64,000 nt of DNA from a bacterium (GCA_018062085.1 JAGOSY010000008.1:62001-126000); one strand, 5' to 3'; shown: positions 17,709 to 27,495, numbered from the stretch's first letter. A program made the numbers and translations. Notes: generated from the letters alone by a model not told the origin.

Positions 17709-20324
17709 ATGGCTGTTCAGTCTGATACGTTTACATCTTCCGAGAAGGCACTTTTTGTTAGTGTCATCCTCGACGTACAGATTCAGGGCTTGAAGGATAG
17801 GTTATTTACATACAAGGTGCCGGAAGCACTGCTTGGTAGTGTCTTTATCGGCGCCCAAGTGATTGTTCCTTTCGGGCCAAGGCAGCTTGTGCCTGGCTAT
17901 GTTATTGATTTGTTGGCTCACTTTGAAGCCGATTATGCCATTAAAGAAATTCAAGAAGTACTTGAGCCAGAGCCATTATTCGACCAGGAATATATAGATT
18001 TTCTTGGCTATATCGGCAAACAATATTGTGCCTCATTGCAAGAAGTGATCGCTGCAGCCATACCGGCCTGTCTAACTACTAAGCTAAAGAGACTAGTTAA
18101 ACTCACTGCTAATGCTCCCGAGGGCCAGTTAGACGAAGCTGCTCAGTTGATTATCAGTTTGTTGAGAGATTCAGCTAAAGGAACACTTAACTTTAGTGTT
18201 TTGCGTCAACGCTTTGAGCAGATAGGTCGTAAAGCACGACCGAAGCTCGATCTGATGCAATTTCAGCGGGCCCTGCGCGACTTGGTCAGGGCTCAATGTT
18301 TGGTTACTGAAGTGGAGGAAGAAGGCTCTACCACAGCCAAAACTGCCACTTTCCTCAAGTCAGTAGATGGCGCCTTGGAGCTTGCTAAAACTGTCAAACA
18401 GAAATCTGTAATAGCAGCCATTTTCGCCCTCGAGGCCGAGGGCAAGGCTATTTCTATATCACTTTTGGCTGAAGAGGCCAAGGTTAGTCGGGCTACTGTA
18501 GATAAATTGATTGGCGCCGGTTTAATCGTTGCCCACAGCGAAGAAGTACAGCGTGACTCACTTGCAAGCTTACCGCAGGCTTTTATTGACCGGGCTGCAA
18601 AAGACAATAGTTTGCCTCTGACTGCTGAGCAGTCGTATGTTTTTGATTTGCTTAGAAGTGACTTGGCTGAGCGGCTGCAGTTGAGACCAGAAGCTGCTCT
18701 TGCTCAGTCTGTTGAGCCTTGGTTATTGCACGGTGTTACTGGATCAGGCAAGACTGAAGTTTATTTGCGTTTGATTACTGAGGCTCTAAGGCAAGGACGC
18801 TCTGCTCTTTTTCTTGTGCCTGAAATTAGTCTTACACCCCAGCTCTCCGGCCGCCTAAAATCACGCTTCGGTAGCCTTGTGGCCGTCTGGCACAGTGCCA
18901 TTAGTGCTGGTGAACGCTATGATACTTGGCGCCGTTTACGCAGTGGAGAAGTGCGCGTATTGCTCGGTGCTAGATCGGCTATCCTTGCTCATTTACCTGA
19001 TCTCGGTGTGATTATTTTAGATGAAGAACACGATGGCTCGTATAAGCAGTCATCACCAAGCCCACGCTATAATGCCCGAGATGTAGCTCTTGAGAAAGCC
19101 AGGCGTACTGGTGCTCTTGTGTTATTTGGCAGTGCCACTCCTGATATTGTTTCTTATCAAAGAGCTAAACAGAGCAATCGCATTTTAGCAATGCCAAATC
19201 GCGTTTTTCTTCAAGCAATGCCAAAAGTTACTTTGGTTGACATGCGCAAAGAATTTGCCGATGGTAAAAAGGCAATTTTCTCACCAGAGCTAAGTCGAGC
19301 TATCGATCAGCGTCTTGAAAGGCAAGAGCAGGTGGTTCTTTTGATTAATCGCCGCGGCTTTGCCAATCATGTTTTTTGTCAGCTCTGTGGCCATGTGGTT
19401 AAATGCAAAAATTGCAGTGTCACTTTGACTTTGCATAGGCGGCTGAAAAAGGGCGAAGGCAGTGACTCTGAGAAACTTGACGATAAGCCACTTCAGGGGC
19501 ATTTGGCCTGCCATCATTGTGGTTTTCGCGCCGCTCTTAAGGAAGAGTGTCCTAGCTGCAGCAGTCCTTTTTTGAAAGAGTCCGGACTAGGGACGCAAAA
19601 AGTTGAACAAGAAGTGCATAGGCGCCATCCAAATGCTCGTGTGGTTAGGTTAGATTCCGACGTGGCGGCACGAAAAGGAGCCTATGAAAAAGTATTGAAT
19701 CAATTTTCTCAAGGCGAAGCAGACATTTTGATTGGTACCCAGATGGTGGCCAAAGGTCTTGATATTGAACGCGTTACCCTCGTGGGAGTTCTTACTGCTG
19801 ATGCGGCTTTCAATCTGCCTGATTATCGTTCGACCGAACGTGGCTTCCAGCTTCTTACTCAGGTGGCTGGACGAGCCGGGCGGGGTGAGCGCGTTGGTGA
19901 GGTGATTTTGCAAACCTATGCTCCTGAGCTCGAAGCCCTTCGTCTGGCCAGTAAGCATGATTATCACGGCTTCTTTGGACCAGAACTAGAGAATCGTCGT
20001 GATTTCGAGTATCCACCATTCAGTCAGTTGATTCGCATAGTTGTGAGTGGTGAAGACCAACTCTTGGTGGAGTCGGTCAGTGATTTGCTGGCTGAAGAGA
20101 TTAGTCGATTGCTTGAAGATGATGTGCCAGAAGACGACGTCAAACTGCTTGGGCCCGTGCCTTGTGTTATTGAACGAATAAAGGGACGCTTCCGCTATCA
20201 CTTAATTATCAAAAACAAAGGGGGCCCGAAAGTTCAGCAGATGATCACCGAATATATGCGGGTGCGGCGCTTTGGACCGCAAGTGTCTGTAGCGGTCGAT
20301 GTTGACGCTCTCGATATGATTTGA
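17709..20324 (+). CDS. priA: Primosomal protein N' (replication restart helicase PriA)
   Basis: 871 residues from ATG 17709; an in-frame ATG at 17682 would add nine. PriA recognises stalled forks and reloads the replisome. An N-terminal DNA-binding part (LKDRLFTYKVPEAL, VPFGPRQLVPGYV), Walker A GVTGSGKTEVY near residue 340-350, the DEEH box (IILDEEHDGSYKQ), the zinc-binding insertion (CQLCGHVVKCKNC...CHHCGFRAALKEECPSC) and the helicase C-terminal motifs (GTQMVAKGLDIERVTLV, QVAGRAGRGERVG) are all visible. It is longer than common PriA (~730), mainly through a ~120-residue helical insertion with a winged-helix-like segment before Walker A. Confidence 0.95.
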   Translation: MAVQSDTFTSSEKALFVSVILDVQIQGLKDRLFTYKVPEALLGSVFIGAQVIVPFGPRQLVPGYVIDLLAHFEADYAIKEIQEVLEPEPLFDQEYIDFLGYIGKQYCASLQEVIAAAIPACLTTKLKRLVKLTANAPEGQLDEAAQLIISLLRDSAKGTLNFSVLRQRFEQIGRKARPKLDLMQFQRALRDLVRAQCLVTEVEEEGSTTAKTATFLKSVDGALELAKTVKQKSVIAAIFALEAEGKAISISLLAEEAKVSRATVDKLIGAGLIVAHSEEVQRDSLASLPQAFIDRAAKDNSLPLTAEQSYVFDLLRSDLAERLQLRPEAALAQSVEPWLLHGVTGSGKTEVYLRLITEALRQGRSALFLVPEISLTPQLSGRLKSRFGSLVAVWHSAISAGERYDTWRRLRSGEVRVLLGARSAILAHLPDLGVIILDEEHDGSYKQSSPSPRYNARDVALEKARRTGALVLFGSATPDIVSYQRAKQSNRILAMPNRVFLQAMPKVTLVDMRKEFADGKKAIFSPELSRAIDQRLERQEQVVLLINRRGFANHVFCQLCGHVVKCKNCSVTLTLHRRLKKGEGSDSEKLDDKPLQGHLACHHCGFRAALKEECPSCSSPFLKESGLGTQKVEQEVHRRHPNARVVRLDSDVAARKGAYEKVLNQFSQGEADILIGTQMVAKGLDIERVTLVGVLTADAAFNLPDYRSTERGFQLLTQVAGRAGRGERVGEVILQTYAPELEALRLASKHDYHGFFGPELENRRDFEYPPFSQLIRIVVSGEDQLLVESVSDLLAEEISRLLEDDVPEDDVKLLGPVPCVIERIKGRFRYHLIIKNKGGPKVQQMITEYMRVRRFGPQVSVAVDVDALDMI

Positions 20325-20444
20325 GGCTAAATTAAACTAGTGCTCTTTCTTCTCCTGCCTCTATTCGTTACCATCTATACAAAGATTTTCTGCTTCTATT
20401 ATGGTTTTGTCTGACTCAAGTTGATGCATTGACCCTTTCTACAA

Positions 20445-21764
20445 ATGATATTTCTCTACTATTTCTGCTTTAGCCTTGTGCTCTTTGTCGCTGGACCATT
20501 TCTTCTCTTTAAGAAGAAAGCTAGGGCTGGTTTATGGCAGAAGCTAGGTTTTGTCTCCAGAGAGCTAAGAGATAATCAAGGTAAGCTTTCAGGCTGCGTT
20601 TGGTTTCACGCTGTTTCTGTGGGCGAATTCAATGCGGTATTGCCATTGATCAAGACTTTTCAGGCTAAATATCACCGTCTGCCGATCGTCGTCTCAACCA
20701 CTACCTACACAGGGCAGAAGCTGGCACAAGAGAAAGTTGGCGCCATTGCCACGGTGTTTTATTTTCCTTTTGATTTACCCTCGGCCGCTTGCGCTTATCT
20801 CAAGTTGCTCAAGCCTCGTTTGGTGGTCATTGCCGAGACTGAGATTTGGCCAGGATTCAGCTATCAATGCAAGAGACTTGGCGTCAAACTTGTGGTTGTT
20901 AACGGTCGGATGTCGCCCCGTTCGTTTCGGTCTTACAAGCGCTATCGGCGAATCTTTTCACCCGTACTACAGGCCTTTACTGAAATCGGTGTGCAATCTC
21001 ATGAAGAGGCCAAGCGCTACAGTGAGGTGGGTGGCCCCAAAATAAACATACGTGTGCTGGGTAATTTGAAATTCGATGGTCTAGAGCCAATTGCAGCAGA
21101 GCAGGTTGCGCAGCTCAGGCAGCAAATCAATGTGCCTGTTGACAGGTTTGTCTTGGTAGCTGGCTCTACCCATGAAGGGGAGGAAACTGCCATGCTTAGA
21201 GCCTACGGCCGAATGCTTGATACCAATGGTGGTGAGTTTGCTGATAAGGTGCGTTTGGTCCTCGTTCCCCGTCACCCTGAGCGTTTTGATCACGTAGCAG
21301 CTATGGTTGATCAAGCTGGTTATACCGTGCGCCGACATTCTCGCAATGAGAGCTTTGCTGATAGCGGGAGAGAGGTTTATCTGCTCGATGTGATTGGTAA
21401 GCTTTTTGATTTTTACAGTTTGGCAAATATTGCTTTTGTTGGTGGCACAATTGCTCCAGTTGGTGGCCATAATATTATGGAGCCCTATGCCTACGGCGTT
21501 CCAGTTGTGGTGGGGCCAAGAGTAGAGAAGACCAAAGATGTCGCTAAGGCATTAGTAGCATGTGGTGCGCTGGCCTTATGTGCAAGCAGTGAAGAAGTGG
21601 TAGATCATTTGCTACGACTTTTCGTTGATAGTAATGCTCGACTAAAGTCTGGGGCTGCCGGTCGAGATTTGCTTAATGCCAGCCAGGGCGCTCTCTCTAA
21701 GGCTATCGATATGTTGGCCGACAATCTTCAAGAAACCACTGTTCCTGCGCTGACTAAAAGGTAA
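20445..21764 (+). CDS. waaA: 3-deoxy-D-manno-octulosonic acid (Kdo) transferase
   Basis: 439 residues. It adds Kdo to lipid A precursor at the inner membrane. An N-terminal membrane anchor (FLYYFCFSLVLFVAGPFLL) is followed by WFHAVSVGEFNAVLPLI, where Glu61 matches the catalytic acid. ETEIWPGFSYQCKRLGVKLVVVNGRMS, VAGSTHEGEE and the donor-site region FVGGTIAPVGGHNIMEPYA are typical. ATG at 20445. The lpxK start follows by three bases, so the two are translationally linked. Presence of waaA, lpxK and a GT9 enzyme indicates a genuine LPS-type outer membrane. Confidence 0.95.
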   Translation: MIFLYYFCFSLVLFVAGPFLLFKKKARAGLWQKLGFVSRELRDNQGKLSGCVWFHAVSVGEFNAVLPLIKTFQAKYHRLPIVVSTTTYTGQKLAQEKVGAIATVFYFPFDLPSAACAYLKLLKPRLVVIAETEIWPGFSYQCKRLGVKLVVVNGRMSPRSFRSYKRYRRIFSPVLQAFTEIGVQSHEEAKRYSEVGGPKINIRVLGNLKFDGLEPIAAEQVAQLRQQINVPVDRFVLVAGSTHEGEETAMLRAYGRMLDTNGGEFADKVRLVLVPRHPERFDHVAAMVDQAGYTVRRHSRNESFADSGREVYLLDVIGKLFDFYSLANIAFVGGTIAPVGGHNIMEPYAYGVPVVVGPRVEKTKDVAKALVACGALALCASSEEVVDHLLRLFVDSNARLKSGAAGRDLLNASQGALSKAIDMLADNLQETTVPALTKR

Positions 21765-21767
21765 GAC

Positions 21768-22838
21768 GTGAAAGCAAACAGCAATACCCTATTAGCTGAA
21801 GTGTTGCGACCAATTTCATATTGCTATGGCCTCGGCGCGTACGCCCGGCTCATTACCTATTCTACCGGTCTCGCTAGTCGGCGCTCAGCTGCTGTGCCAG
21901 TTATTAGTGTTGGTAACATTACTGTTGGTGGCACTGGTAAAACCCCGTTGACCATCGACTTAGCTGAACGCCTTTCTTCTGCTGGTTTGAAGGTGGCGAT
22001 ATTGTCGCGAGGTTATGGTCGTAAATCTAAAGGTTTGCAGGTGGTGGCTGATGGCAGTGGTACGCTAATTTCGGTGGAAGAAGCTGGAGACGAGCCTTAT
22101 TTGATTGCTCAAGCCGTACCAGAGGCGGTGGTTATTGTTTGCAGCTCGCGCTTAGAGTCGGCCCAGGTAGCTGTGCGCCAGTTTGCTGCTCAAGTAATTA
22201 TTCTTGACGATGGTTTCCAGCATATAAAGATCAGGCGCGACTTTGATCTTGTGCTGTGGGATTTCAATGATAAGCCAGATAAAGCAATGCTTGTGCCTTC
22301 TGGTCGCTTGCGCGAACCCCTGGGTGGTCTTAGTAGAGCCAGCGACATTGTCATCACTAAAGTGCCCGAGAGCTTTGAGCAGGCTGAGGTAGAAAGACTG
22401 AGCCTTGAGCTCGCACAATTGGCCCCTAATGCTAATATTCATAGTTGCCGTTTCGCTCCAGCGTACCTCACTGGCTATGCTCGGGATGGACAGTTAGCAC
22501 AACCCATTAAGCTCACTGAGTTGGCCGGTAAGAAAGTTTATTCTTTGTGTGCCATCGCACGTCCTGAGGGTTTTTTAAGTGTTCTCAATGATTTGGGTTT
22601 AGTACCGGTGCGGGTGCGTCAGTTTGCCGATCACCATTGGTTTACGCCAGCTCAGATCAGTGAAATAGAGGCTGATTTTATTGCCAGTGGTGCCGATCTT
22701 TTGGTCACCACTGAGAAAGATTTGGTGCGTATGACATTGTCTCCCGCCATGGCCGCAAAAACCTGGGCGGTTGTGATCAAATGTCAGTGGATATCAGCGC
22801 CGCCTGCTTTCCTGTCGAGTTCAGTCTTGAAGAAATGA
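21768..22838 (+). CDS. lpxK: Tetraacyldisaccharide 4'-kinase
   Basis: 356 residues from GTG 21768. LpxK phosphorylates the 4' position of the lipid A disaccharide at the inner face of the inner membrane. The P-loop ISVGNITVGGTGKTPL (GGTGKT at 54-59) and the LpxK-specific IILDDGFQHIKIRRDFDLVLWD region (quoted in part) are present, as is TTEKDLVR near the C-terminus. The stop codon overlaps the next start in an ATGA arrangement (22835-22838). Confidence 0.95.
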   Translation: MKANSNTLLAEVLRPISYCYGLGAYARLITYSTGLASRRSAAVPVISVGNITVGGTGKTPLTIDLAERLSSAGLKVAILSRGYGRKSKGLQVVADGSGTLISVEEAGDEPYLIAQAVPEAVVIVCSSRLESAQVAVRQFAAQVIILDDGFQHIKIRRDFDLVLWDFNDKPDKAMLVPSGRLREPLGGLSRASDIVITKVPESFEQAEVERLSLELAQLAPNANIHSCRFAPAYLTGYARDGQLAQPIKLTELAGKKVYSLCAIARPEGFLSVLNDLGLVPVRVRQFADHHWFTPAQISEIEADFIASGADLLVTTEKDLVRMTLSPAMAAKTWAVVIKCQWISAPPAFLSSSVLKK

Positions 22839-23950
22839 CTAGTAGTGAAAGCACAATCGAGAAAAAACCATTGGCTAAGACGATCTTAGTGATTCGTTAT
22901 CGCTTCATTGGCGATACTATTTTGACTGTGCCTTTTTTGCGTAACTTGCGAGCCGCCTATCCTCATGCTCGAATTGATGTCTTGACTGGTCCAAAGAGCG
23001 GTGAAGTACTTGATGGCTGTCCCTATATCGATTCGCAGATTATTTACGACACAACCCGTTTTCATAAATACGATAGTGGCTCTGGCAAAGCGAGATCTTT
23101 TGCTTCTTATGTTTTGCAGTTGCGTCAGCCTAAGTATGATCTTGTTTTTGTGCTCAAGCGTTCACTTTCTAGTTCGTTACTGGCTTTTCTCACTGGAGCA
23201 AAACGGCGCGTTGGCTATGCCATGAAAGGCAAAGGGCAGTTGCTGCGAAATTTGCTTTTGACTGATAAAGTGGCTTGGCGAGAAGATATTCACGAGGTTG
23301 ATTCGCTTCTTTCGGTGCTTGAAGCGGTTGGTATTGCCGTTCCTCAAGAGAAGCGCGCCCTTGAATCGTGGGTGACTGCCTCTGAGTTGGCGACAGTCAA
23401 TGACTTGGGTTTGCTGGCGCCACTGCAGGCGGCATCGAAAAAAATGGTTCTCATTCATGCAGCAGCCGCTCATCCTGACAAGCTCTATCCCCTTGCTAGT
23501 TGGGCCGCTTTAATTAAGCGTTTGCATAGCGAACTAGATCTTGTTCCGGTTTTCTCTGGCGATACGCAAGATATGGCACTCTATGAGGAACTTGCTGCTC
23601 TTAGCGGCCTTCAGTCAGTTGCCATAAATTTTGCCGGGCTTCTGAGCCTGCGCGAGAGTATGGCTCTATATAGCCTTATGAGCCTTGCTGTCTGTGTTGA
23701 CTCTGGTCCGGCTCATCTCTGTGCCGCTGCTCAGGTGCCTACTATTGCTATATTTGGACCAACAGATCCAGTGCGTTGGCAACCTTATGGTGAAGCCAAT
23801 ACTGCTGTCTTTGATAGCACATTGCCGTGTCGTCCGTGCAATTATCATAAGGTTTGCCATAATAGAGAATGTCTAACAGAGCTTTCTCCAGATCTTATTT
23901 TTGAGAAGTGCTTAAATGTATATCGACCAGTCCTCAAGCGGGAGCAGTAA
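22835..23950 (+). CDS. GT9-family glycosyltransferase (ADP-heptose:LPS heptosyltransferase type)
   Basis: 371 residues from ATG 22835, which overlaps the lpxK stop by four bases and has a GAAGAAA stretch upstream; an in-frame earlier Met (22781) lies well inside lpxK and is rejected. ILVIRYRFIGDTILTVPFLRNLR is the N-terminal GT9 motif, and the nucleotide-sugar site is DSGPAHLCAAAQVPTIAIFGPTDP-like near residue 305-330. The C-terminus has a Cys-rich segment (PCRPCNYHKVCHNRECL) also seen in WaaF/WaaQ homologues. It probably adds heptose to the inner core; donor and acceptor are inferred from family and from waaA-lpxK next door. Confidence 0.9.
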   Translation: MTSSESTIEKKPLAKTILVIRYRFIGDTILTVPFLRNLRAAYPHARIDVLTGPKSGEVLDGCPYIDSQIIYDTTRFHKYDSGSGKARSFASYVLQLRQPKYDLVFVLKRSLSSSLLAFLTGAKRRVGYAMKGKGQLLRNLLLTDKVAWREDIHEVDSLLSVLEAVGIAVPQEKRALESWVTASELATVNDLGLLAPLQAASKKMVLIHAAAAHPDKLYPLASWAALIKRLHSELDLVPVFSGDTQDMALYEELAALSGLQSVAINFAGLLSLRESMALYSLMSLAVCVDSGPAHLCAAAQVPTIAIFGPTDPVRWQPYGEANTAVFDSTLPCRPCNYHKVCHNRECLTELSPDLIFEKCLNVYRPVLKREQ

Positions 23951-24724
23951 ATGTCAGTCAAATTGAAAAGTCTACTATTGGTCTCGATTTTTGCCGCGAC
24001 AGCCTTTTCTTCTGTTTCTGCAGCTGACTCGACCAGCAAAAAGCGTAAGGCTAGAGCCACTCCTGCTACTAGTAGTACACAGGCGCCGTATAGGGGTGGT
24101 ATGGTCTCTCCTGGCGGTGTTCCCCGCTGGGTTCAGTACGACCAAGGTGGCACATACTACTACAGCAAAAACGAGCTAGAGAAAGCGCGCCAATATTGGC
24201 TAGCGGCTTTAAAAATAGCAGAACAGGTGGTTCCGGCTGAGAAGGCAAAAGGTCTGAGTAACGCGACAGAAAAGCAGGTCTGCGACTTAATTTCTCACCT
24301 GGTTATGTTCGTCAGTGATTCTAAGCTCAATCCAAAGGGCGCTGCCTCTTTCACCCCAGGTTCCGCTGCTTCAAGTTCTATCAATTCTTCTGCTTACTCT
24401 GATCCTCGACGACTTGCCTATGACAACATGGCTGCTCACATAAAGCAGATTCGCGGAGATTATCGCTGGTTTGACAGAATTATGGTTTTTGCTGAGAGAA
24501 CAGTCGGAAAAGATAACCGCTGCCTCACTTCTATGAAGGAAACTCTTAGACAGATGGAGCTTAGCGAAATAAACACGAAGTATATGATGTCGAATCTAGA
24601 GCGAGAATTGAATATCAGCCGAAGCTCAGTTGATAACAGGCCGACACCTGGCAATAATCCCAATAATAATAATAATGGCTTGGCACCGAATGGTGAGTAT
24701 GTTCCAACAGGTATGAATCAATAG
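23951..24724 (+). CDS. Exported protein of unknown function
   Basis: 257 residues; its ATG directly abuts the stop codon of the glycosyltransferase (TAAATG), so it is translated from the same message. A clear signal peptide (LKSLLLVSIFAATAFSSVSA, cleaved before ADST) is followed by a basic stretch and a helical region whose YYYSKNELEKARQYWLAALKIAEQV resembles one TPR unit (quoted in pieces: YYSKNELEKARQYW). The C-terminus is Asn/Pro-rich low complexity. No known family recognised. Position suggests an envelope role, but that is only context. Confidence 0.7.
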   Translation: MSVKLKSLLLVSIFAATAFSSVSAADSTSKKRKARATPATSSTQAPYRGGMVSPGGVPRWVQYDQGGTYYYSKNELEKARQYWLAALKIAEQVVPAEKAKGLSNATEKQVCDLISHLVMFVSDSKLNPKGAASFTPGSAASSSINSSAYSDPRRLAYDNMAAHIKQIRGDYRWFDRIMVFAERTVGKDNRCLTSMKETLRQMELSEINTKYMMSNLERELNISRSSVDNRPTPGNNPNNNNNGLAPNGEYVPTGMNQ

Positions 24725-24727
24725 GGC

Positions 24728-25348
24728 TTAGTTTTGGTCTTTGTATATGAACATGGCCTTACTTTCAAATAAAACAGGAAGCCCTCGAACTAGGCAAAAT
24801 ACTGCTGAGAGATAAACCATTAGGTTGGCTGTGGGCTGGGCCCAGCTGTCTTTTAACAGTGTCGTCTGAGCGGCAATAATGAGGCAGAAGGCTAGGGCCT
24901 TAACTACGGCGTAGGTGAATCGACTGAAGTTCGATGCCACTAAGAACTTTCCTAGACCTGATTGCATCATGGTTTTAGCGCCAAAGGCTGTGTAGCCTTC
25001 GCTGCTGGCCTGGCTGCGCATGGCGTCGACAAATGTTCCACGAACGAGAAAGAGCAATGGTACCCAAACCGGTACCCAGCCCAGAGATGAGAATACTATC
25101 CAGTAGGCCATTTCCACAGCCCGGTCGCCGGCAATGTCGAGGATGGCACCAAGCTTGGTTGCTTGTTTCAGTTTCCTGGCAAAGTAGCCGTCTAATCCGT
25201 CCGCCCAAATAACCAGCACCGTCAAGCCAAAAGCTGTCCAGAGAATCGCTTGATGTTCGCTCTCTTTGGCGCAGGGAAAATACAACAGGGCGAGAGTGGC
25301 AAGGGCAAGCACCACTCTCGATACCGTAATAAAGTTGGGGACGTTCAT
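24728..25348 (-). CDS. CDP-alcohol phosphatidyltransferase family protein
   Basis: 206 residues with about five hydrophobic segments. The family motif is complete: Asp50, Asp53-Gly54, Ala57-Arg58, Gly67, Asp71, Asp75 (DGLDGYFAR...GAILDIAGD). This enzyme class joins a CDP-activated lipid or alcohol to a second alcohol at the inner membrane. PNFITVSRVVLALATL at the start is typical of phosphatidylglycerophosphate synthase (PgsA), the most likely identity, but related enzymes cannot be excluded. It begins 17 bases after the gyrB stop, and its end is 3 bases from the convergent exported-protein gene. Confidence 0.85.
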   Translation of the reverse strand: MNVPNFITVSRVVLALATLALLYFPCAKESEHQAILWTAFGLTVLVIWADGLDGYFARKLKQATKLGAILDIAGDRAVEMAYWIVFSSLGWVPVWVPLLFLVRGTFVDAMRSQASSEGYTAFGAKTMMQSGLGKFLVASNFSRFTYAVVKALAFCLIIAAQTTLLKDSWAQPTANLMVYLSAVFCLVRGLPVLFESKAMFIYKDQN

Positions 25349-25365
25349 CGGTGGGTAGTCTTCAA

Positions 25366-27495
25366 TTAGACGTCTAAGTGAGCTACCAAGTGTGAGTTCT
25401 TCTCGATGAATTCCTTACGCGGTGCTACTGATTCACCCATAAGCAAATCAAAGATATGATCGGCTTCTGAGGCATCTTCAATAGTCACTTGCTTAAGGGT
25501 ACGAGTGGCTGGATTCATGGTTGTTTCCCAGAGTTGTTCAGCCATCATTTCACCGAGACCCTTGTAACGCTGAATATCAACGCCTTTTTCTCCCATTTCG
25601 GCCAGCACTGCTTCTAGCTTGTGTTCGTTGTAGCAGTACTCTACCCGTTTGCCTTTTGATACTTTGAAGAGTGGAGGCTGGGCGATGTAGACGTAGCCGT
25701 TGTCTACCACTGGCCGCGCGTAGCGGAAGAGGAAAGTGAGCAGTAGGGTGCGAATGTGACTGCCGTCAACGTCGGCGTCAGTCATGATGATTACTTTGTG
25801 GTAGCGCAACTTAGTCAGATCAAGATTGAGCGCGTTAGGCCTGAGCATACCTGTGCTCTTGCCACCATCTTCGTCTAGCTCAGTCACCACCAAACCTAGG
25901 GCTTGAATCATGGCCTGAACTTCGTTGTTGTCGTAGATGCGGCTAGGCTGCACTCTTTCAACGTTGAGAATTTTGCCGCGTAAGGGCAGAATTGCTTGGA
26001 AGCTGCGGTCGCGGCCTTGCTTGGCTGAACCGCCGGCGGAGTCACCTTCTACCAAGAATACTTCGCACTTTTCAGGGTCTTTGTCTGAGCAATCGGCCAG
26101 TTTTCCTGGCAGACCACCACCCGATAGCGCTGATTGGCGACGGACAGTTTGCTTGGCTTTCTGAGCTGCTTCTCGAGCTTGCTTTGATTGCAAGACTTTC
26201 ATCAAGATGTCTTTGGCTGGCTTGGGATTTAGCTCTAACCAGTCGGCCAAACGCTCAGAGGCAATACCTTGGACCACCCCTTGCACTTCTCGGTTGCCCA
26301 AGCGTTCTTTGGTTTGACCTTCAAACTGCGGATCTGGAACCTTCACTGAAATGATTGCGGTCATACCTTCGCGAATATCTTCGCCAGTGAAGCGCTCATC
26401 AGATTCTTTCAGGATGTTTGTTTTTTTAGCGTATTCGTTGACAACTCTGGTCAGGGCATTTCTAAACCCAGTTAAGTGAGTGCCACCGTCGTGAGTGTTG
26501 ATGTTGTTGACGAAGCTATAAACAGATTCTGAATAAAGGGTCGTCCATTGCAGTGAACATTCTGCCGTGATGTCATTGGTTCTTTGTTCAAAGTAAATTG
26601 GTGGCTTGTGCAGGACATCGCGACTTTCATTGAGGTATTCGACATAACTCGATATTCCACCAGCGTAGTGATAAGTCTCTGATTTTCCAGCACCTTTGGT
26701 GCTGCGGTTATCGGTTAGTACGATACAAAGACCTTTGTTGAGGAAGGCCATTTCGCGCAGTCTGGTGGCTAGAACATCCCACTCAAAGTAGATCTTTAGG
26801 CGTTCGTTGTCTTCGTTAATGTCGTGGAAGATCAGCTCATCTGGCCAGAAAGTAACTTTGGTGCCCTGCAAATCGGTTTCGCCCAAAACTTGCAGCAAGC
26901 CATCTGCATCACCGCGCAAATAAACTTGTCTGTGAACGCGGCCGAGGCGATAAACCTCTACTTCTAAGCGTTCAGAAAGAGCGTTTACAACTGAGGCGCC
27001 GACACCGTGCAGACCGCCAGATACTTTGTATCCGCCGCCACCAAATTTGCCACCAGCGTGGAGCACGGTAAAGACTGTTTCAACTGCACTTTTGCCGGTT
27101 TTTTCAACAATGTCGGTGGGAATACCGCGGCCATTGTCTTGAACTGTGCACGACTCATCTTCATTGATAGAAATGTCGATGCGATTGCAGTGACCAGCCA
27201 AAGCTTCATCAACAGCGTTATCAACGATTTCCCATACTAGGTGGTGCAGACCCCTTGGACCGGTGGTGCCGATGTACATGCCTGGTCTCAGTCGCACGGC
27301 CTCTAGGCCTTCTAAGACGTCAATTGCCGAGGCGTTGTATTCAGCTGAAATTGGTACTGTAGCCGTAGATTCAGAGGCTTCGCTAACTTTAGCTTCGCTT
27401 TCACCAGTTGTGTTTGCGCCCTCAGTTACTTCAACTTTCTTTTCGGAGTCGTCTTCAGTCAACGCTGCCACTGTCCCTTGTTCTTTGTTTGCCAT
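25366..27495 (-). CDS. gyrB: DNA gyrase subunit B
   Basis: 709 residues. ATPase half of gyrase, which supercoils DNA with GyrA. GHKL ATPase motifs: EIVDNAVDEALAGHC, DNGRGIP, GLHGVGASVVNALS. Transducer, then TOPRIM: VEGDSAGGSAKQGRDR and TDADVDGSHIRTLLL. The C-terminal RYKGLGEMMAEQLWETTM is the GyrB tail, and the large insertion of proteobacterial GyrB is absent. The first ~50 residues are an acidic Ser/Thr/Glu-rich extension before the usual start (NASAIDVLEGLEAVRLRPG). ATG at 27495; no later Met offers a canonical short start before VLEGLEAV. Confidence 0.96.
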   Translation of the reverse strand: MANKEQGTVAALTEDDSEKKVEVTEGANTTGESEAKVSEASESTATVPISAEYNASAIDVLEGLEAVRLRPGMYIGTTGPRGLHHLVWEIVDNAVDEALAGHCNRIDISINEDESCTVQDNGRGIPTDIVEKTGKSAVETVFTVLHAGGKFGGGGYKVSGGLHGVGASVVNALSERLEVEVYRLGRVHRQVYLRGDADGLLQVLGETDLQGTKVTFWPDELIFHDINEDNERLKIYFEWDVLATRLREMAFLNKGLCIVLTDNRSTKGAGKSETYHYAGGISSYVEYLNESRDVLHKPPIYFEQRTNDITAECSLQWTTLYSESVYSFVNNINTHDGGTHLTGFRNALTRVVNEYAKKTNILKESDERFTGEDIREGMTAIISVKVPDPQFEGQTKERLGNREVQGVVQGIASERLADWLELNPKPAKDILMKVLQSKQAREAAQKAKQTVRRQSALSGGGLPGKLADCSDKDPEKCEVFLVEGDSAGGSAKQGRDRSFQAILPLRGKILNVERVQPSRIYDNNEVQAMIQALGLVVTELDEDGGKSTGMLRPNALNLDLTKLRYHKVIIMTDADVDGSHIRTLLLTFLFRYARPVVDNGYVYIAQPPLFKVSKGKRVEYCYNEHKLEAVLAEMGEKGVDIQRYKGLGEMMAEQLWETTMNPATRTLKQVTIEDASEADHIFDLLMGESVAPRKEFIEKNSHLVAHLDV

